Shown here piece by piece: positions 31,764-39,955 of a stretch of 64,000 nt of DNA; positions within the stretch are counted from its first letter, which is position 1; each line of letters begins with the position of its first letter. The notes under the pieces are model-generated. The model made no database searches. It was not told the DNA's origin and was given only the letters and a program-made list of their open reading frames with translations. The stretch covers positions 434,001-498,000 of the forward strand of contig JAJUJC010000001.1 of the NCBI GenBank assembly GCA_029267335.1, read 5' to 3'. The position numbers and the translations under genes are program-made. The stretch comes from Intestinibacillus massiliensis. GTDB lineage: Bacteria > Bacillota > Clostridia > Oscillospirales > Butyricicoccaceae.

Positions 31764-33002
31764 ATGAACGCAGTCGGAATTGATGTTTCCAAAGGAAAAA
31801 GCATGGTATCCGTGATCCGTCCCTTTGGAGAACTGGTGACAAAGCCCTACGAGGTGCGCCACACCGCCAGTGAACTGAGGGTGTTGGCAAGCTCTCTAAA
31901 AAGTCTGGAAGGTGAAACGCGCGTTGTTTTGGAGCACACAGGCCGATATTACGAGCCGGTTGCCCAAATGCTCCACGATGCCGGAGTATTTGTCAGCGCG
32001 GTCAATCCGTTGCTCATCAAGGAATACGGCAACAATTCCTTGCGCAAGGTTAAGACAGACAAGGCCGATTCCTTGAAGATCGCCCGATACGGGCTTGACA
32101 ACTGGAGTGAGCTGCGGCAACATAGTCCTATGGATACGATTCGTTATCAACTCAAAACCATGAACCGGCAATATGGTCTGTACGCCAAGAATAAAACCGC
32201 TTTTAAAAACAATCTGATTGCTCTACTTGACCAGACCTATCCTGGTGTGAACGCCCTCTTTGAAAGCCCCGTCCGTGCGGATGGGAGTCAGAAGTGGGTG
32301 GATTTTGCCGCGTCCTTTTGGCATGTGGACTGTGTGCGCAGCATGAGTCAGGCTTCCTTCACTGAGCGTTACCGCAAGTGGTGTAAGCGCCACGGCTACC
32401 AGTTCTGCGCCACAAAAGCCGCTGAAATTCACACCGAATCGAAAGAACTGATTGCCATGCAGTTGAAGAACCCACTGGCCAAAGTCATGGTGCAGGAAGC
32501 GATTGCGCAACTGAACACGGTTTCCAAGGCAGTAGAAATGTTCCGCACGGAAATGAATCGCCTTGCCAAGGAGCTTCCTGAGTACGATGTTGTCATGAGC
32601 CTGTATGGCACTGGTAAGTCTCTTGGCCCGCAGCTCATGGCAGAGATCGGAGATGTCCGCCGCTTCGCTCACAAGGGTTCTTTGACGGCTTTTGCTGGCG
32701 TGGATCCCGGTGCTAACCAGTCCGGAACCTATGAGGCAAAAAGCACTCATTCTTCCAAGAGGGGCTCCCCTGAACTGCGTAAAACGCTCTTCGTTGTGAT
32801 GACGGTGCTGCTCCAAAATGCGCCGCCAGATGACCCTGTGTTTCAGTTTTTGGATAAGAAGCGCGCCGAGGGCAAGCCCTACTACGTCTACATGACCGCT
32901 GGCTGCAACAAGTTCCTGCGCATTTACTACGGCAGGGTGAAAGAGTTCATGAATACGCTGGATACGCCCGTAGATTTAGATTCAACTGGCCTTTCCCGAT
33001 AA
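31764..33002 (+). CDS. tnp: IS110-family transposase
   Basis: 412 residues. The N-terminal RuvC-like DEDD domain begins NAVGIDVSKGKS (Asp at 7) with LEHTGRYYE, and VKTDKADSLKIARYG carries the third and fourth acidic residues. The C-terminal Tnp_20 region has YGTGKSLGPQLMAEIGDVRR and FAGVDPGANQSGTYE and the serine-containing KRGSPELRK motif. It looks intact. ATG 31764 follows AGGAGCGAGG. Confidence 0.92.
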   Translation: MNAVGIDVSKGKSMVSVIRPFGELVTKPYEVRHTASELRVLASSLKSLEGETRVVLEHTGRYYEPVAQMLHDAGVFVSAVNPLLIKEYGNNSLRKVKTDKADSLKIARYGLDNWSELRQHSPMDTIRYQLKTMNRQYGLYAKNKTAFKNNLIALLDQTYPGVNALFESPVRADGSQKWVDFAASFWHVDCVRSMSQASFTERYRKWCKRHGYQFCATKAAEIHTESKELIAMQLKNPLAKVMVQEAIAQLNTVSKAVEMFRTEMNRLAKELPEYDVVMSLYGTGKSLGPQLMAEIGDVRRFAHKGSLTAFAGVDPGANQSGTYEAKSTHSSKRGSPELRKTLFVVMTVLLQNAPPDDPVFQFLDKKRAEGKPYYVYMTAGCNKFLRIYYGRVKEFMNTLDTPVDLDSTGLSR

Positions 33003-33023
33003 ATCCTGAGACCGCTCACGTTA

Positions 33024-33052
33024 GGCCAGCGCTTCGGCGGTGGCCTTTTTGT
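33024..33052 (+). terminator. Terminator-like hairpin at the IS 3' end
   Basis: GGCCAGCGC and GCGGTGGCC form a stem with loop TTCG and a trailing T tract, just after the transposase stop codon. Confidence 0.6.
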
Positions 33053-33136
33053 GTTGCTCCTTTTCCACTACCGCTTTTTTAATTTTAGCCTTGACTTTTT
33101 ATTTGCAGGCTAACATTCACAATAGCCAATGCGTAT

Positions 33137-34177
33137 TTACATACGCATGACAAAAGCCGGGGCTTCTGCCTCGGCTTCTTCCGGTTCGGGAGCAGGAACT
33201 TCGGGTGCAGTGGTTTCTTGCCGTGCCTGCTCCAGCTCTTTTTCTTTTTTCTGTCGCATCCGTTCCTTTTGCTGCTCGGCCTGCGCTGGATCACGCCACG
33301 CAATGCAGCCGGGGAGCGGTTTTAACAGATGCTCACGGGCGGTCTTGAATTCATCGCCAATCAGCCCCAACCGCAGCAGCCAAGTGCGGAAAGTGTACTT
33401 CTCGTTGGTGGTCTGGGTTTTGGTGCGGCTGGCGCTGCGCTGGTTGAGCGCCTGCGCCCCAATCGCCAAAGAAAGCTGGATATACGCCTTGATTTTCCCG
33501 GCGTGAAGCGTGCCGTTGAACAGCCGGAACTCCACCGTGCCTTTTTGAAACACAGAGTGAAGGTTGAGGCAGTGATACCGGCTGTCATCGTAGTGGGAGT
33601 GGCTGCGGTCGCCGCCGTTATACCAGATGCGCTTCACCTGTTCCAGCGAGTTTGGCTTCTGGCGGTTGAGATCATCCAGAAAACGCTGCTCCACCGGACG
33701 GCACCAACGGTGCTGGCGAGCAACCGACACCTCCAGCGCCTTATAGATCAAGTCCTCTTTGGCGGCCATGATATTGGTGATGTTTCGCAGGCTGTTGGCA
33801 TCAAAGGGTGAGGCATCAATATGCACATGGATGCCACAGGACTTGTTGGAGATGGCTCCAGCAGTCTTGAGCTTGCGCACCAGTTCCTGCACCTTTTCGA
33901 TGTCCTCCCAAGTGCAGATAGGACTGACCATCTCGGTTTTATAGTCATCCGAGGCTGGCTCGGTGCACCTACCGTTTTTTCTCTGTGGACTAATACTGGC
34001 ATCGCTGACAAATTTCCACTGCCGCCCCTGATCGTCCAGCGCCGCATAGGTGTCGTATCCAGCGCCCACATAGCGGCTGCTGGTTCCAAAATATTCAGCG
34101 GCAACCTCGGCGGCTCGCTCGCGGGTGATGCCTGTCATCTCGACTTCAATGCCAAAGCGCTGGGCTTTCATGTCCAT
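33137..34177 (-). CDS. Putative amidoligase (Amidoligase_2 family)
   Basis: 346 residues. It starts AQRFGIEVEMTG, the family's FGxExE motif, and continues with VSDASI, GIHVHIDAS and TVEFRLFNGT, all core motifs of COOH-NH2 ligases related to glutamine synthetase folds. The C-terminal 50 residues are charged and Pro/Glu-rich. The substrate is unknown; in ICEs and phages the family is thought to modify peptides or proteins with the cyclotransferase as its counterpart. ATG 34177 has GGAGG 9 nt upstream. Confidence 0.85.
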   Translation of the reverse strand: MDMKAQRFGIEVEMTGITRERAAEVAAEYFGTSSRYVGAGYDTYAALDDQGRQWKFVSDASISPQRKNGRCTEPASDDYKTEMVSPICTWEDIEKVQELVRKLKTAGAISNKSCGIHVHIDASPFDANSLRNITNIMAAKEDLIYKALEVSVARQHRWCRPVEQRFLDDLNRQKPNSLEQVKRIWYNGGDRSHSHYDDSRYHCLNLHSVFQKGTVEFRLFNGTLHAGKIKAYIQLSLAIGAQALNQRSASRTKTQTTNEKYTFRTWLLRLGLIGDEFKTAREHLLKPLPGCIAWRDPAQAEQQKERMRQKKEKELEQARQETTAPEVPAPEPEEAEAEAPAFVMRM

Positions 34178-34211
34178 ACATTTTCACCTCCATTTCATGT
34201 TTTGTACAGCA

Positions 34212-34240
34212 AAAAGCCGCCTGCAAATTGCAGACGGCCT
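34212..34240 (-). terminator. Terminator upstream of the amidoligase gene
   Basis: GCCGTCTGCAATTTGCAGGCGGC stem region (34216-34237; near palindromic) with a T run on the minus strand. Confidence 0.6.
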
Positions 34241-34255
34241 TAAAAATTGGGTTGA

Positions 34256-34390
34256 TCAAACATCATTGTTTTTGATTGATTGCTTCTTGGCATTTTTATT
34301 CTTGTTCTGGTTTTCACGAGTAATCGGGGTCTGGCCATTTGCTTTTTCAGCTCTGGCTTTTTTGTTATCCGGCTGACTATCCTTTGGCAT
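34256..34390 (-). CDS. Micro-protein A (44 aa, Lys/Asn-rich)
   Basis: ATG 34390 is preceded by AAGGAGG at 6 nt. The 44-residue product begins MPKDSQPDNKKARAEKANGQ and ends in ENQNKNKNAKKQ followed by a short tail. It is basic and low-complexity, probably disordered. Its neighbour at 34402 has a similar plan. Position before VirB4-distal genes suggests co-transcription with the secretion operon. Confidence 0.6.
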   Translation of the reverse strand: MPKDSQPDNKKARAEKANGQTPITRENQNKNKNAKKQSIKNNDV

Positions 34391-34401
34391 ACGAGACCTC
34401 C

Positions 34402-34548
34402 TTATCTTTTGGTATTCGGGCCAAGAGCTACTTTCTTGGCGTTGTGATTTTGATTGGGATTCTGATTTTTAAGTTCTTCCTGCCCCTGTGCTTTTTGCGC
34501 CATTTCTGCACTTTCCTTTGGGACGGGTTCTTGCTGATTTTTCTGCAT
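34402..34548 (-). CDS. Micro-protein B (48 aa, Gln/Asn/Lys-rich)
   Basis: ATG 34548 follows GGAGG at 7 nt; the 48-residue product begins MQKNQQEPVPKESAEMAQKA and contains LKNQNPNQNHNAKK. The shared NQNxNxNxxKK motif suggests that it and micro-protein A are paralogues. The stop codon is 11 bp before the next start. Function unknown. Confidence 0.6.
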   Translation of the reverse strand: MQKNQQEPVPKESAEMAQKAQGQEELKNQNPNQNHNAKKVALGPNTKR

Positions 34549-34559
34549 AGCGGTTCCTC

Positions 34560-34799
34560 CTACATGATATGGTTTTCAAAGCGGGTGTCAATAATGCCGT
34601 AGCCCAGCTTTTCAATGCGCTTTTGCAGCTGCTCCTGCTGCACACCGGTCGTATCAAAATCCACTGCAATGGATTCGGTTTTATCGTTCACACTGACAGA
34701 AATAACGCCCGGAAAGGTATCCAATTCCCGCTTAAGTTCTTTTACATCATGCTTTCCATTGACGTTATCTACGGTAAAATAAATGCTTGCTTTTGACAC
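34560..34799 (-). CDS. HMA-like small protein without CxxC
   Basis: 79 residues from GTG 34799 (GAGGTG 6 nt upstream). The pattern IYFTVDNVNGKHDVKELKRE ... GVISVSVND ... LQKRIEKLGYGI follows a heavy-metal-associated (ferredoxin-like) domain, but the metal-binding CxxC loop is replaced by NVNGKHD. It therefore probably does not carry metal and may serve as a small binding module. It lies between micro-protein B and virB4. Confidence 0.65.
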   Translation of the reverse strand: MSKASIYFTVDNVNGKHDVKELKRELDTFPGVISVSVNDKTESIAVDFDTTGVQQEQLQKRIEKLGYGIIDTRFENHIM

Positions 34800-34854
34800 A
34801 AAAATCACCTCTGTGTTAGTATGCGTCGTGTGTCCGCAAAAATACCGTTGTGAT

Positions 34855-36687
34855 TCATCGTCCACCCGCCTTTCCGAACAGCCTTGCCTTATGCTCCGGG
34901 GCATTGACCATCAGGTTATAGCGTTCATTGCCGCATTTATAGAGGCACACACCCCGCTGGGGGTAGCGGATGAGGTTGTACTCGCTCTGCTCCAGCTGAA
35001 GAGTGTCGATGTAGAACTTGGCATCAATGTTACCGGCGTTGAACAGGAACTGATGAGTCGGAATGCTGAACAGAGGCTTGGTGTATTCCCGGATGCCCTC
35101 AATATTGAAGTCCTCCAGATTCTGCGAGGCAATGATAACCGCCGAGTCCTTTTTGCGCACACGCTTGGAGAAGTTGCGGACATATTCCACGGCGGTGAGG
35201 TTGGTGAGGAACAGGTAAAACTCATCAATGCTGGCGGCGGTGTTGCCGCTCGTCAGCAGTTCGTTGCTCATGTAGGACAGGATGTTGAACAACAGGGCGT
35301 TTTTGAGGCTCTTGCTGGCCTGTAACAGCCCTTTCACACCAAAGGTGACAAAGCTGGAGTCGGTGATATTGGTATGTCCGTCAAAGAACTTTGCCTCGGC
35401 ACCCTTGCAGATGGAGTGCAGCCCCAGCAGGATATTTTGCAGCAGCTCGGCGGTGTAGAGCTGGCGGCTGCTCTCGTCATAGGCCTTGTACTCGTCCTCA
35501 ATCAGAGCGTACAGGTCAGACAGGATGGGGTAATCGGTGACAGACAACCTGTCAAAGCTGCTGCCATCGCTGATACCAAACTTGGCATACAGCTTCTGGA
35601 GCATGATTTCGATGGTGTCAATCTCCCGGTCGGAGAAGTCCTTGTAGGTGCGAAAAAAGTCCTTGAGAAACGAGATATGCTGACTGAGTTTGCTTCCGAT
35701 GCGGAAGGTCTGCGGCGCATCGGCATCGCCAGGGCTACCGTTCACATCCCAAGTCTTGGGTTCCAGCACATTGATGATGAATGCTCCAGACATCAGGTCG
35801 ATGAAGCAGCCACCGAGGTTGTTGGTCAAATCCTCGTACTCCATTTCCGGGTCTAACGCACAGATATTCATGCCGGACTCTCGCAAATTGGTGAGAATCA
35901 GCTTTAACAGGTAGCTCTTGCCCTGACCGCTGTTACCGAGGATGAGGATGTTGGCGTTGGTCTTATCGTCAGCTCGCTTGTTGAAGTCCACCAGCACGTT
36001 GCTGCCGAACTTATCCCGCCCCACATAGAAGCCATTGCCATCGGTCTTGCCCGAATAATTGAAGGGATACAAATTTGCCACCGAGCTGGCCGGGAGCACG
36101 CGCTCGAACTGGTCACGAAACACATTCCAGCCGCTGGGCATCACGCACTGGAAGCCCTGCTGCTGACGGAGCATCAGCCTGTCCACGTTGAGCTTGGAGC
36201 GGATCAGCTCGGTCATCACCTCGGTCTGCAGCAGCTTGAGCTGGTCGTAATCATGGGCGGACAGCTCAATATACACAGCGCAGTGAAGGAAGGGTTCCCG
36301 GTTTCGGTGCGCCTGCGCCACAATGGTGGCCACATCCTGCAAGTTGCTCTCGGCCATGACGGTCTGCTGGAGGTCGTTGGTGTTCTGGCTGCTCATGCGG
36401 TTTTTGTTTGCCGCATTGCTGATGATTTTCTTTTCCTCCACCGGGGTGACATGGCGGGTGTAGATGCGCAGGGTGACGCCGTCCTTTTCGCCCAAATGCC
36501 GCAGGATGGCCTGCTCGTCTGTGGCGGTGGGGTATTCCCGCAGCGCCCAAACGCACCGATAGGTATTGCCGCAGATGAAGTGATCGGTGTTGAATTTCAC
36601 CACCGAGGGCGCTATCATGTCGAGGAAGTCTTGGATGCGCACATCCTCCGGCTCCTGTGCCGCTGGTCTTTTTCTGTTTTTACTCAT
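34855..36687 (-). CDS. virB4: VirB4/TraE-type conjugation ATPase
   Basis: 610 residues with Walker A GNSGQGKS near 251-258 and Walker B IDEFYLFL near 490, followed by an ASQNLEDF motif. It is the ATPase that powers the type IV secretion channel. The N-terminal CagE-like portion is short; part of it may be supplied by the 196-residue protein encoded just upstream. ATG 36687 overlaps the previous gene's end by 8 bp. Confidence 0.92.
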   Translation of the reverse strand: MSKNRKRPAAQEPEDVRIQDFLDMIAPSVVKFNTDHFICGNTYRCVWALREYPTATDEQAILRHLGEKDGVTLRIYTRHVTPVEEKKIISNAANKNRMSSQNTNDLQQTVMAESNLQDVATIVAQAHRNREPFLHCAVYIELSAHDYDQLKLLQTEVMTELIRSKLNVDRLMLRQQQGFQCVMPSGWNVFRDQFERVLPASSVANLYPFNYSGKTDGNGFYVGRDKFGSNVLVDFNKRADDKTNANILILGNSGQGKSYLLKLILTNLRESGMNICALDPEMEYEDLTNNLGGCFIDLMSGAFIINVLEPKTWDVNGSPGDADAPQTFRIGSKLSQHISFLKDFFRTYKDFSDREIDTIEIMLQKLYAKFGISDGSSFDRLSVTDYPILSDLYALIEDEYKAYDESSRQLYTAELLQNILLGLHSICKGAEAKFFDGHTNITDSSFVTFGVKGLLQASKSLKNALLFNILSYMSNELLTSGNTAASIDEFYLFLTNLTAVEYVRNFSKRVRKKDSAVIIASQNLEDFNIEGIREYTKPLFSIPTHQFLFNAGNIDAKFYIDTLQLEQSEYNLIRYPQRGVCLYKCGNERYNLMVNAPEHKARLFGKAGGR

Positions 36688-37270
36688 CAAAAATCACCCA
36701 CCTTTCTCCGTCAAAGTCCTCAAACTTTTCAGTCGTTACATTCTGTTCGAAGTAGACCGCCAGCAGGCGCTTGATGTCCTCCTTGTCGGCTCGCTTCACC
36801 GAGAAGCCCTGCTCTTTCAGGGACTTTTCAATTCTGGAGAGATACGGAAACACCTCTTTTTCTTTTTCATCCCGCAACCGAATGATGATGAGAAATTCAC
36901 GGGCGGTGGCCATCTGCACCTGTATCCGGTCAAGAAACCCAAGGTCTTTTTCCAGCAGCTTTCGCACCACGGGGTTTTGCTCGGCCTCCATACGGCTGCG
37001 GAGGAAACTCTTGTTATCCTCGAAGTTCTCACGGCTGTTGAGGCACAGCATCTCAATCTCAGCGATGCCCTTGAGGACGGTCATCAGCGCATAGATGCGG
37101 GTTCCGATGCTGGCCTCGGACAGCACAGAGATGTTGCTGGGCTTGATGATGAAATACACCAGCTCGCCGTGACCGTAGGTCTGCAGGCTGTAATCGGTGA
37201 CGGCCTTTGTGCCGATGAGCTGGCGGGTGGAGGCTTTTTGCTTTGCCTCTCGCTTGGCTTGTTTACTCAC
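36680..37270 (-). CDS. VirB4-associated protein (possible split N-terminal domain)
   Basis: 196 residues, GTG start at 37270, overlapping the upstream gene by 8 bp and virB4 by 8 bp, so tightly coupled. After a basic leader, the sequence (GHGELVYFIIKPSNISVLSE, then REFLIIIRL) resembles the N-terminal domain of CagE/TrbE/VirB ATPases. I infer that it works as a separate N-domain of VirB4; no ATPase motif is present. Confidence 0.65.
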   Translation of the reverse strand: MSKQAKREAKQKASTRQLIGTKAVTDYSLQTYGHGELVYFIIKPSNISVLSEASIGTRIYALMTVLKGIAEIEMLCLNSRENFEDNKSFLRSRMEAEQNPVVRKLLEKDLGFLDRIQVQMATAREFLIIIRLRDEKEKEVFPYLSRIEKSLKEQGFSVKRADKEDIKRLLAVYFEQNVTTEKFEDFDGERWVIFDE

Positions 37271-37532
37271 TTGGCGTGTACCTCCATTCGTAAAATTGCT
37301 GTTTGGTCATAAAAAAAGCACAAGCGTACTTGATAAAATCAAGAATGCTCGTGTCATCAAAGCGGATGGTGAGAAAGGCATAGACGGCGGTCAGCACGAT
37401 GGGCGGGGCAAACCGGAGCTGAGTGAGCGTAAGCACAGAGACAAGCGCCATCACGCCGATGATGCCCACATCCCGCAGCTGCCATAGCCACAGTGTCGCT
37501 TTGGCTCTCAGATGGTCGGGATAGATATACAT
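37263..37532 (-). CDS. VirB3/PrgI-like membrane protein
   Basis: 89 residues with two hydrophobic segments (GIIGVMALVSVLTLT and PPIVLTAVYAFLTIRF) after an N-terminal LRAKATLWLWQLRD helix. Its size, topology and place immediately before VirB4 match the VirB3/PrgI inner-membrane component. ATG 37532 follows AGGAGG. Confidence 0.78.
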   Translation of the reverse strand: MYIYPDHLRAKATLWLWQLRDVGIIGVMALVSVLTLTQLRFAPPIVLTAVYAFLTIRFDDTSILDFIKYACAFFMTKQQFYEWRYTPSE

Positions 37533-37548
37533 GGGGTTCCTCCTTTTC

Positions 37549-38451
37549 CTATTTTGCAACCGCCTGCACAACCGTTTTGGTCATGTTCACCGCCGATTGC
37601 GCCGTATAGACGGCACCCATCAGATTTGCTTTGGTGCTGGTATCCAGCCCGAACTGCCCCGCGATGCGGGGCAGTTCACCCGCCGCCAGCATCAGGCCGA
37701 GACCGAGCAGGGCGTTGTCTTTCACCACCATAAGTCCTGCGATCAGCACTGTTGCCTGTAAAAAGGCTGTGAGGCACAGGCCGATGACCTGTTTGCACCA
37801 GCTGACGAAGCCGTCAATGTAGCCACGGGGAACAGAAAACATATACAGGCTCCCCACGGAGATTTGGATGAGTAGGATACCGCCCCGCTTGAGGTTTGCG
37901 AAGAACACCTTGATCACGGCGTAGCCCAGGAGGATGATGATAAAGAGCATCATGATGGGGCTGGTGATTGCGCCAAGGCCGCCGAACACGTTGGTGGTCA
38001 GCGATTGCTCCAGCCCTCCGGCCCCCTGCAGGGTGGTGATGATCTCACTGGCTACCGTGCCGATATCCGTTCCGAAGCCGGTGATGCCTGCGGTAAATTC
38101 CCCCTGCAGGGAAACCGAAAGCTTATAAAGCTCTACCGGCACCGTGGTGAACAGCCCCACAGCCATGAAGCCCTTGATGGCGTTGAGGGCGGTATCCTTG
38201 ATGCTGCCCCGCCCGGATTGATACTCAATCCCGCACTCGAAGCAGGCAACTACCAACCCCACACCGTAGAGCGCCCATGCAAGATAGCTGAAAAACAGGA
38301 CGATGGACTGCACCCAGCTCATGGTGAACAGGTCGGCTCCCATGTTGCCCATCTGCATAAAAAAGTCGCCGAGAAAGCCGATGATCTGGCCGTACATCCA
38401 GTCGATGATCTGACCGAGGACGGTGTCGGCGACAAAATCCCATATAAACAT
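37549..38451 (-). CDS. VirB6/TrbL-like channel protein
   Basis: 300 residues, at least six hydrophobic segments, Gly-rich loop TLQGAGGLEQSL and a conserved-looking amphipathic C-terminus. This is the polytopic inner-membrane component of a Gram-positive mating channel. AGGAGG lies 11 nt before ATG 38451. In the ancestral order it should have followed the pilin-like gene now at 44.7 kb; the cargo array separates them. Confidence 0.82.
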   Translation of the reverse strand: MFIWDFVADTVLGQIIDWMYGQIIGFLGDFFMQMGNMGADLFTMSWVQSIVLFFSYLAWALYGVGLVVACFECGIEYQSGRGSIKDTALNAIKGFMAVGLFTTVPVELYKLSVSLQGEFTAGITGFGTDIGTVASEIITTLQGAGGLEQSLTTNVFGGLGAITSPIMMLFIIILLGYAVIKVFFANLKRGGILLIQISVGSLYMFSVPRGYIDGFVSWCKQVIGLCLTAFLQATVLIAGLMVVKDNALLGLGLMLAAGELPRIAGQFGLDTSTKANLMGAVYTAQSAVNMTKTVVQAVAK

Positions 38452-38646
38452 TAATTGTTATGCCTCCTTTCCAAGAGGTGTGAATTCACATCTGCAGGCT
38501 GGTTTTGCCTATGCGGATGTGGTAAACTAAATGAAATCAAAATCTATGAGGTTATGATATGAAAGAGATTCGAAAAAAAAGAGCGGTTGCTACTGCATTC
38601 AAAATCTATGCTGGAGGTGATTTTTAAATAATTTAGGAGGCTCTCT

Positions 38647-39303
38647 ATGAACCAGATACCAGACCCGAATGTGGTCTTTCCAAATGAATACAAGACATCT
38701 GTCTTTTTGAAAAATGTCATTACCGCCCCCAATATTTTTGTGGGCGACTACACCTACTACGATGACCCGGTTAACCCCACCGCCTTTGAGCAAAACAATG
38801 TGCTGTTCAACTGGCCGGAGTTTGGTGACCGGTTGGTGATTGGTAAGTTCTGCGCCATTGCCAGCGGCACCAAGTTTATCATGGGGCCAGCCAACCACCG
38901 CACAAGCAGCATCAGCACCTATCCCTTCGCCGTATTCGGCGGCGCATGGGGAGAGAATGTTCCTCCGCATCTGGAGCAGCTTCCCCACAAGGGCGATATC
39001 ATCGTTGGCAACGATGTGTGGATTGGGCGCGAGAGCGTCATTATGCCGGGGGTAACCATTGGCGATGGGGCCATTGTCGCCGCCTATTCTGTGGTGGTAA
39101 AGAACGTTGCACCCTACACAGTGGTTGGCGGCAACCCTGCAAAGCCCCTGAAAAAGCGGTTCGATGACGAGCTGATCCGGCTGCTGCTCCAGCTGAAATG
39201 GTGGGATTTTGCGCCCCAAAAACTGGCGGAGTTCGTGCCGGTGCTGTGCGACAGCGATTTGACATCGGTGCAAAAAACCATAGAAGCAATGTTGAAAGAA
39301 TAG
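38647..39303 (+). CDS. Vat-like xenobiotic O-acetyltransferase
   Basis: 218 residues of the left-handed beta-helix XAT class. The order ILVGxYxYY-like FVGDYTYYDD, VIGKFCAIASGTKFIMG, catalytic His in ANHRTSS (H84), GNDVWIGRESVIMPGV and VGGNPAKPLKKRF agrees with Vat streptogramin A acetyltransferases more than with CatB. Acetyl-CoA is the donor. Resistance is likely but unproven. TTAGGAGG precedes ATG 38647. Confidence 0.85.
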   Translation: MNQIPDPNVVFPNEYKTSVFLKNVITAPNIFVGDYTYYDDPVNPTAFEQNNVLFNWPEFGDRLVIGKFCAIASGTKFIMGPANHRTSSISTYPFAVFGGAWGENVPPHLEQLPHKGDIIVGNDVWIGRESVIMPGVTIGDGAIVAAYSVVVKNVAPYTVVGGNPAKPLKKRFDDELIRLLLQLKWWDFAPQKLAEFVPVLCDSDLTSVQKTIEAMLKE

Positions 39304-39313
39304 CTTTTACAGA

Positions 39314-39360
39314 AACAACCAAGCCGGGCAGTTCCCACGAAACTGCCCGGCTTGGTTGTT
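39314..39360. terminator. Bidirectional terminator after the vat-like gene
   Basis: A perfect 20-bp stem (39314-39333 with 39341-39360) and 7-nt loop. Confidence 0.88.
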
Positions 39361-39448
39361 ATTCATAACGCAATGGTTTCCATGTGCTCAAAATCGAGCA
39401 CCGCATCTACACTCCCAAAAGTGATTGCAAATAATCCACCGGCTCCTC

Positions 39449-39889
39449 TTATTTCAGCGCAATATAGAGGTCGATGTTGCAGTTTTCAAAGTCGGCGTTT
39501 CGATATTCCTCAAAGTCCCCGGTGAAGCTGCGGGGCAGCTCCATCTGCCAAATCTCGCCCCACGCCTCGGCCACCGCGCGCTCCATGTGTCCGTGAACGG
39601 AGAATTTGGCGTACTTTCCTGCGGGGATGATTTTCACCGTCAGCTCCGGGTTTTCCGCTTTGGAGACCTCGTTGCCCGCTGTGACGCAGTAGCTGTCTGC
39701 GGCATAGTCGGAGTAAAGGCCGATGGCGTATTCATTCACCTTGTTTTTGATGGCCGCATTCACGCCGCCCTGATACAGCTTCTCCCACAGGCCACCGATG
39801 ATTTTCGCCATATTGGGGTCGCTGTTCCCTGTGGTCGCGCTGACACCCACCACGATTTTTTCTGCCAGAGTCACGATTTCATAGTTCAT
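39449..39889 (-). CDS. GyrI-like effector-binding domain protein
   Basis: 146 residues matching the stand-alone GyrI/AraC effector-binding fold: VVGVSATTGNSDP, IGLYSDY, VTAGNEVS, IPAGKYAKFSVHG and the closing IDLYIALK. Such proteins bind small hydrophobic molecules. It is encoded just downstream of the YafY-type regulator, a frequent pairing. AAGGAGG precedes ATG 39889. It is convergent with vat. Confidence 0.82.
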   Translation of the reverse strand: MNYEIVTLAEKIVVGVSATTGNSDPNMAKIIGGLWEKLYQGGVNAAIKNKVNEYAIGLYSDYAADSYCVTAGNEVSKAENPELTVKIIPAGKYAKFSVHGHMERAVAEAWGEIWQMELPRSFTGDFEEYRNADFENCNIDLYIALK

Positions 39890-39955
39890 AGGATGAACCT
39901 CCTTGTTTTTGATAGGTTCATTCTATCTGTTTGCAGATGACAACAGCGTGTCATA

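Larger units (their letters stand above)
31500..33060 (+). mobile_element. IS110-family insertion sequence
   Basis: A complete IS110 transposase with a long 5' noncoding end (about 260 bp) and a short 3' end, opposite in strand to the ICE operon. IS110 elements lack obvious terminal inverted repeats and make no target duplication, so the borders are approximate. Confidence 0.75.
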
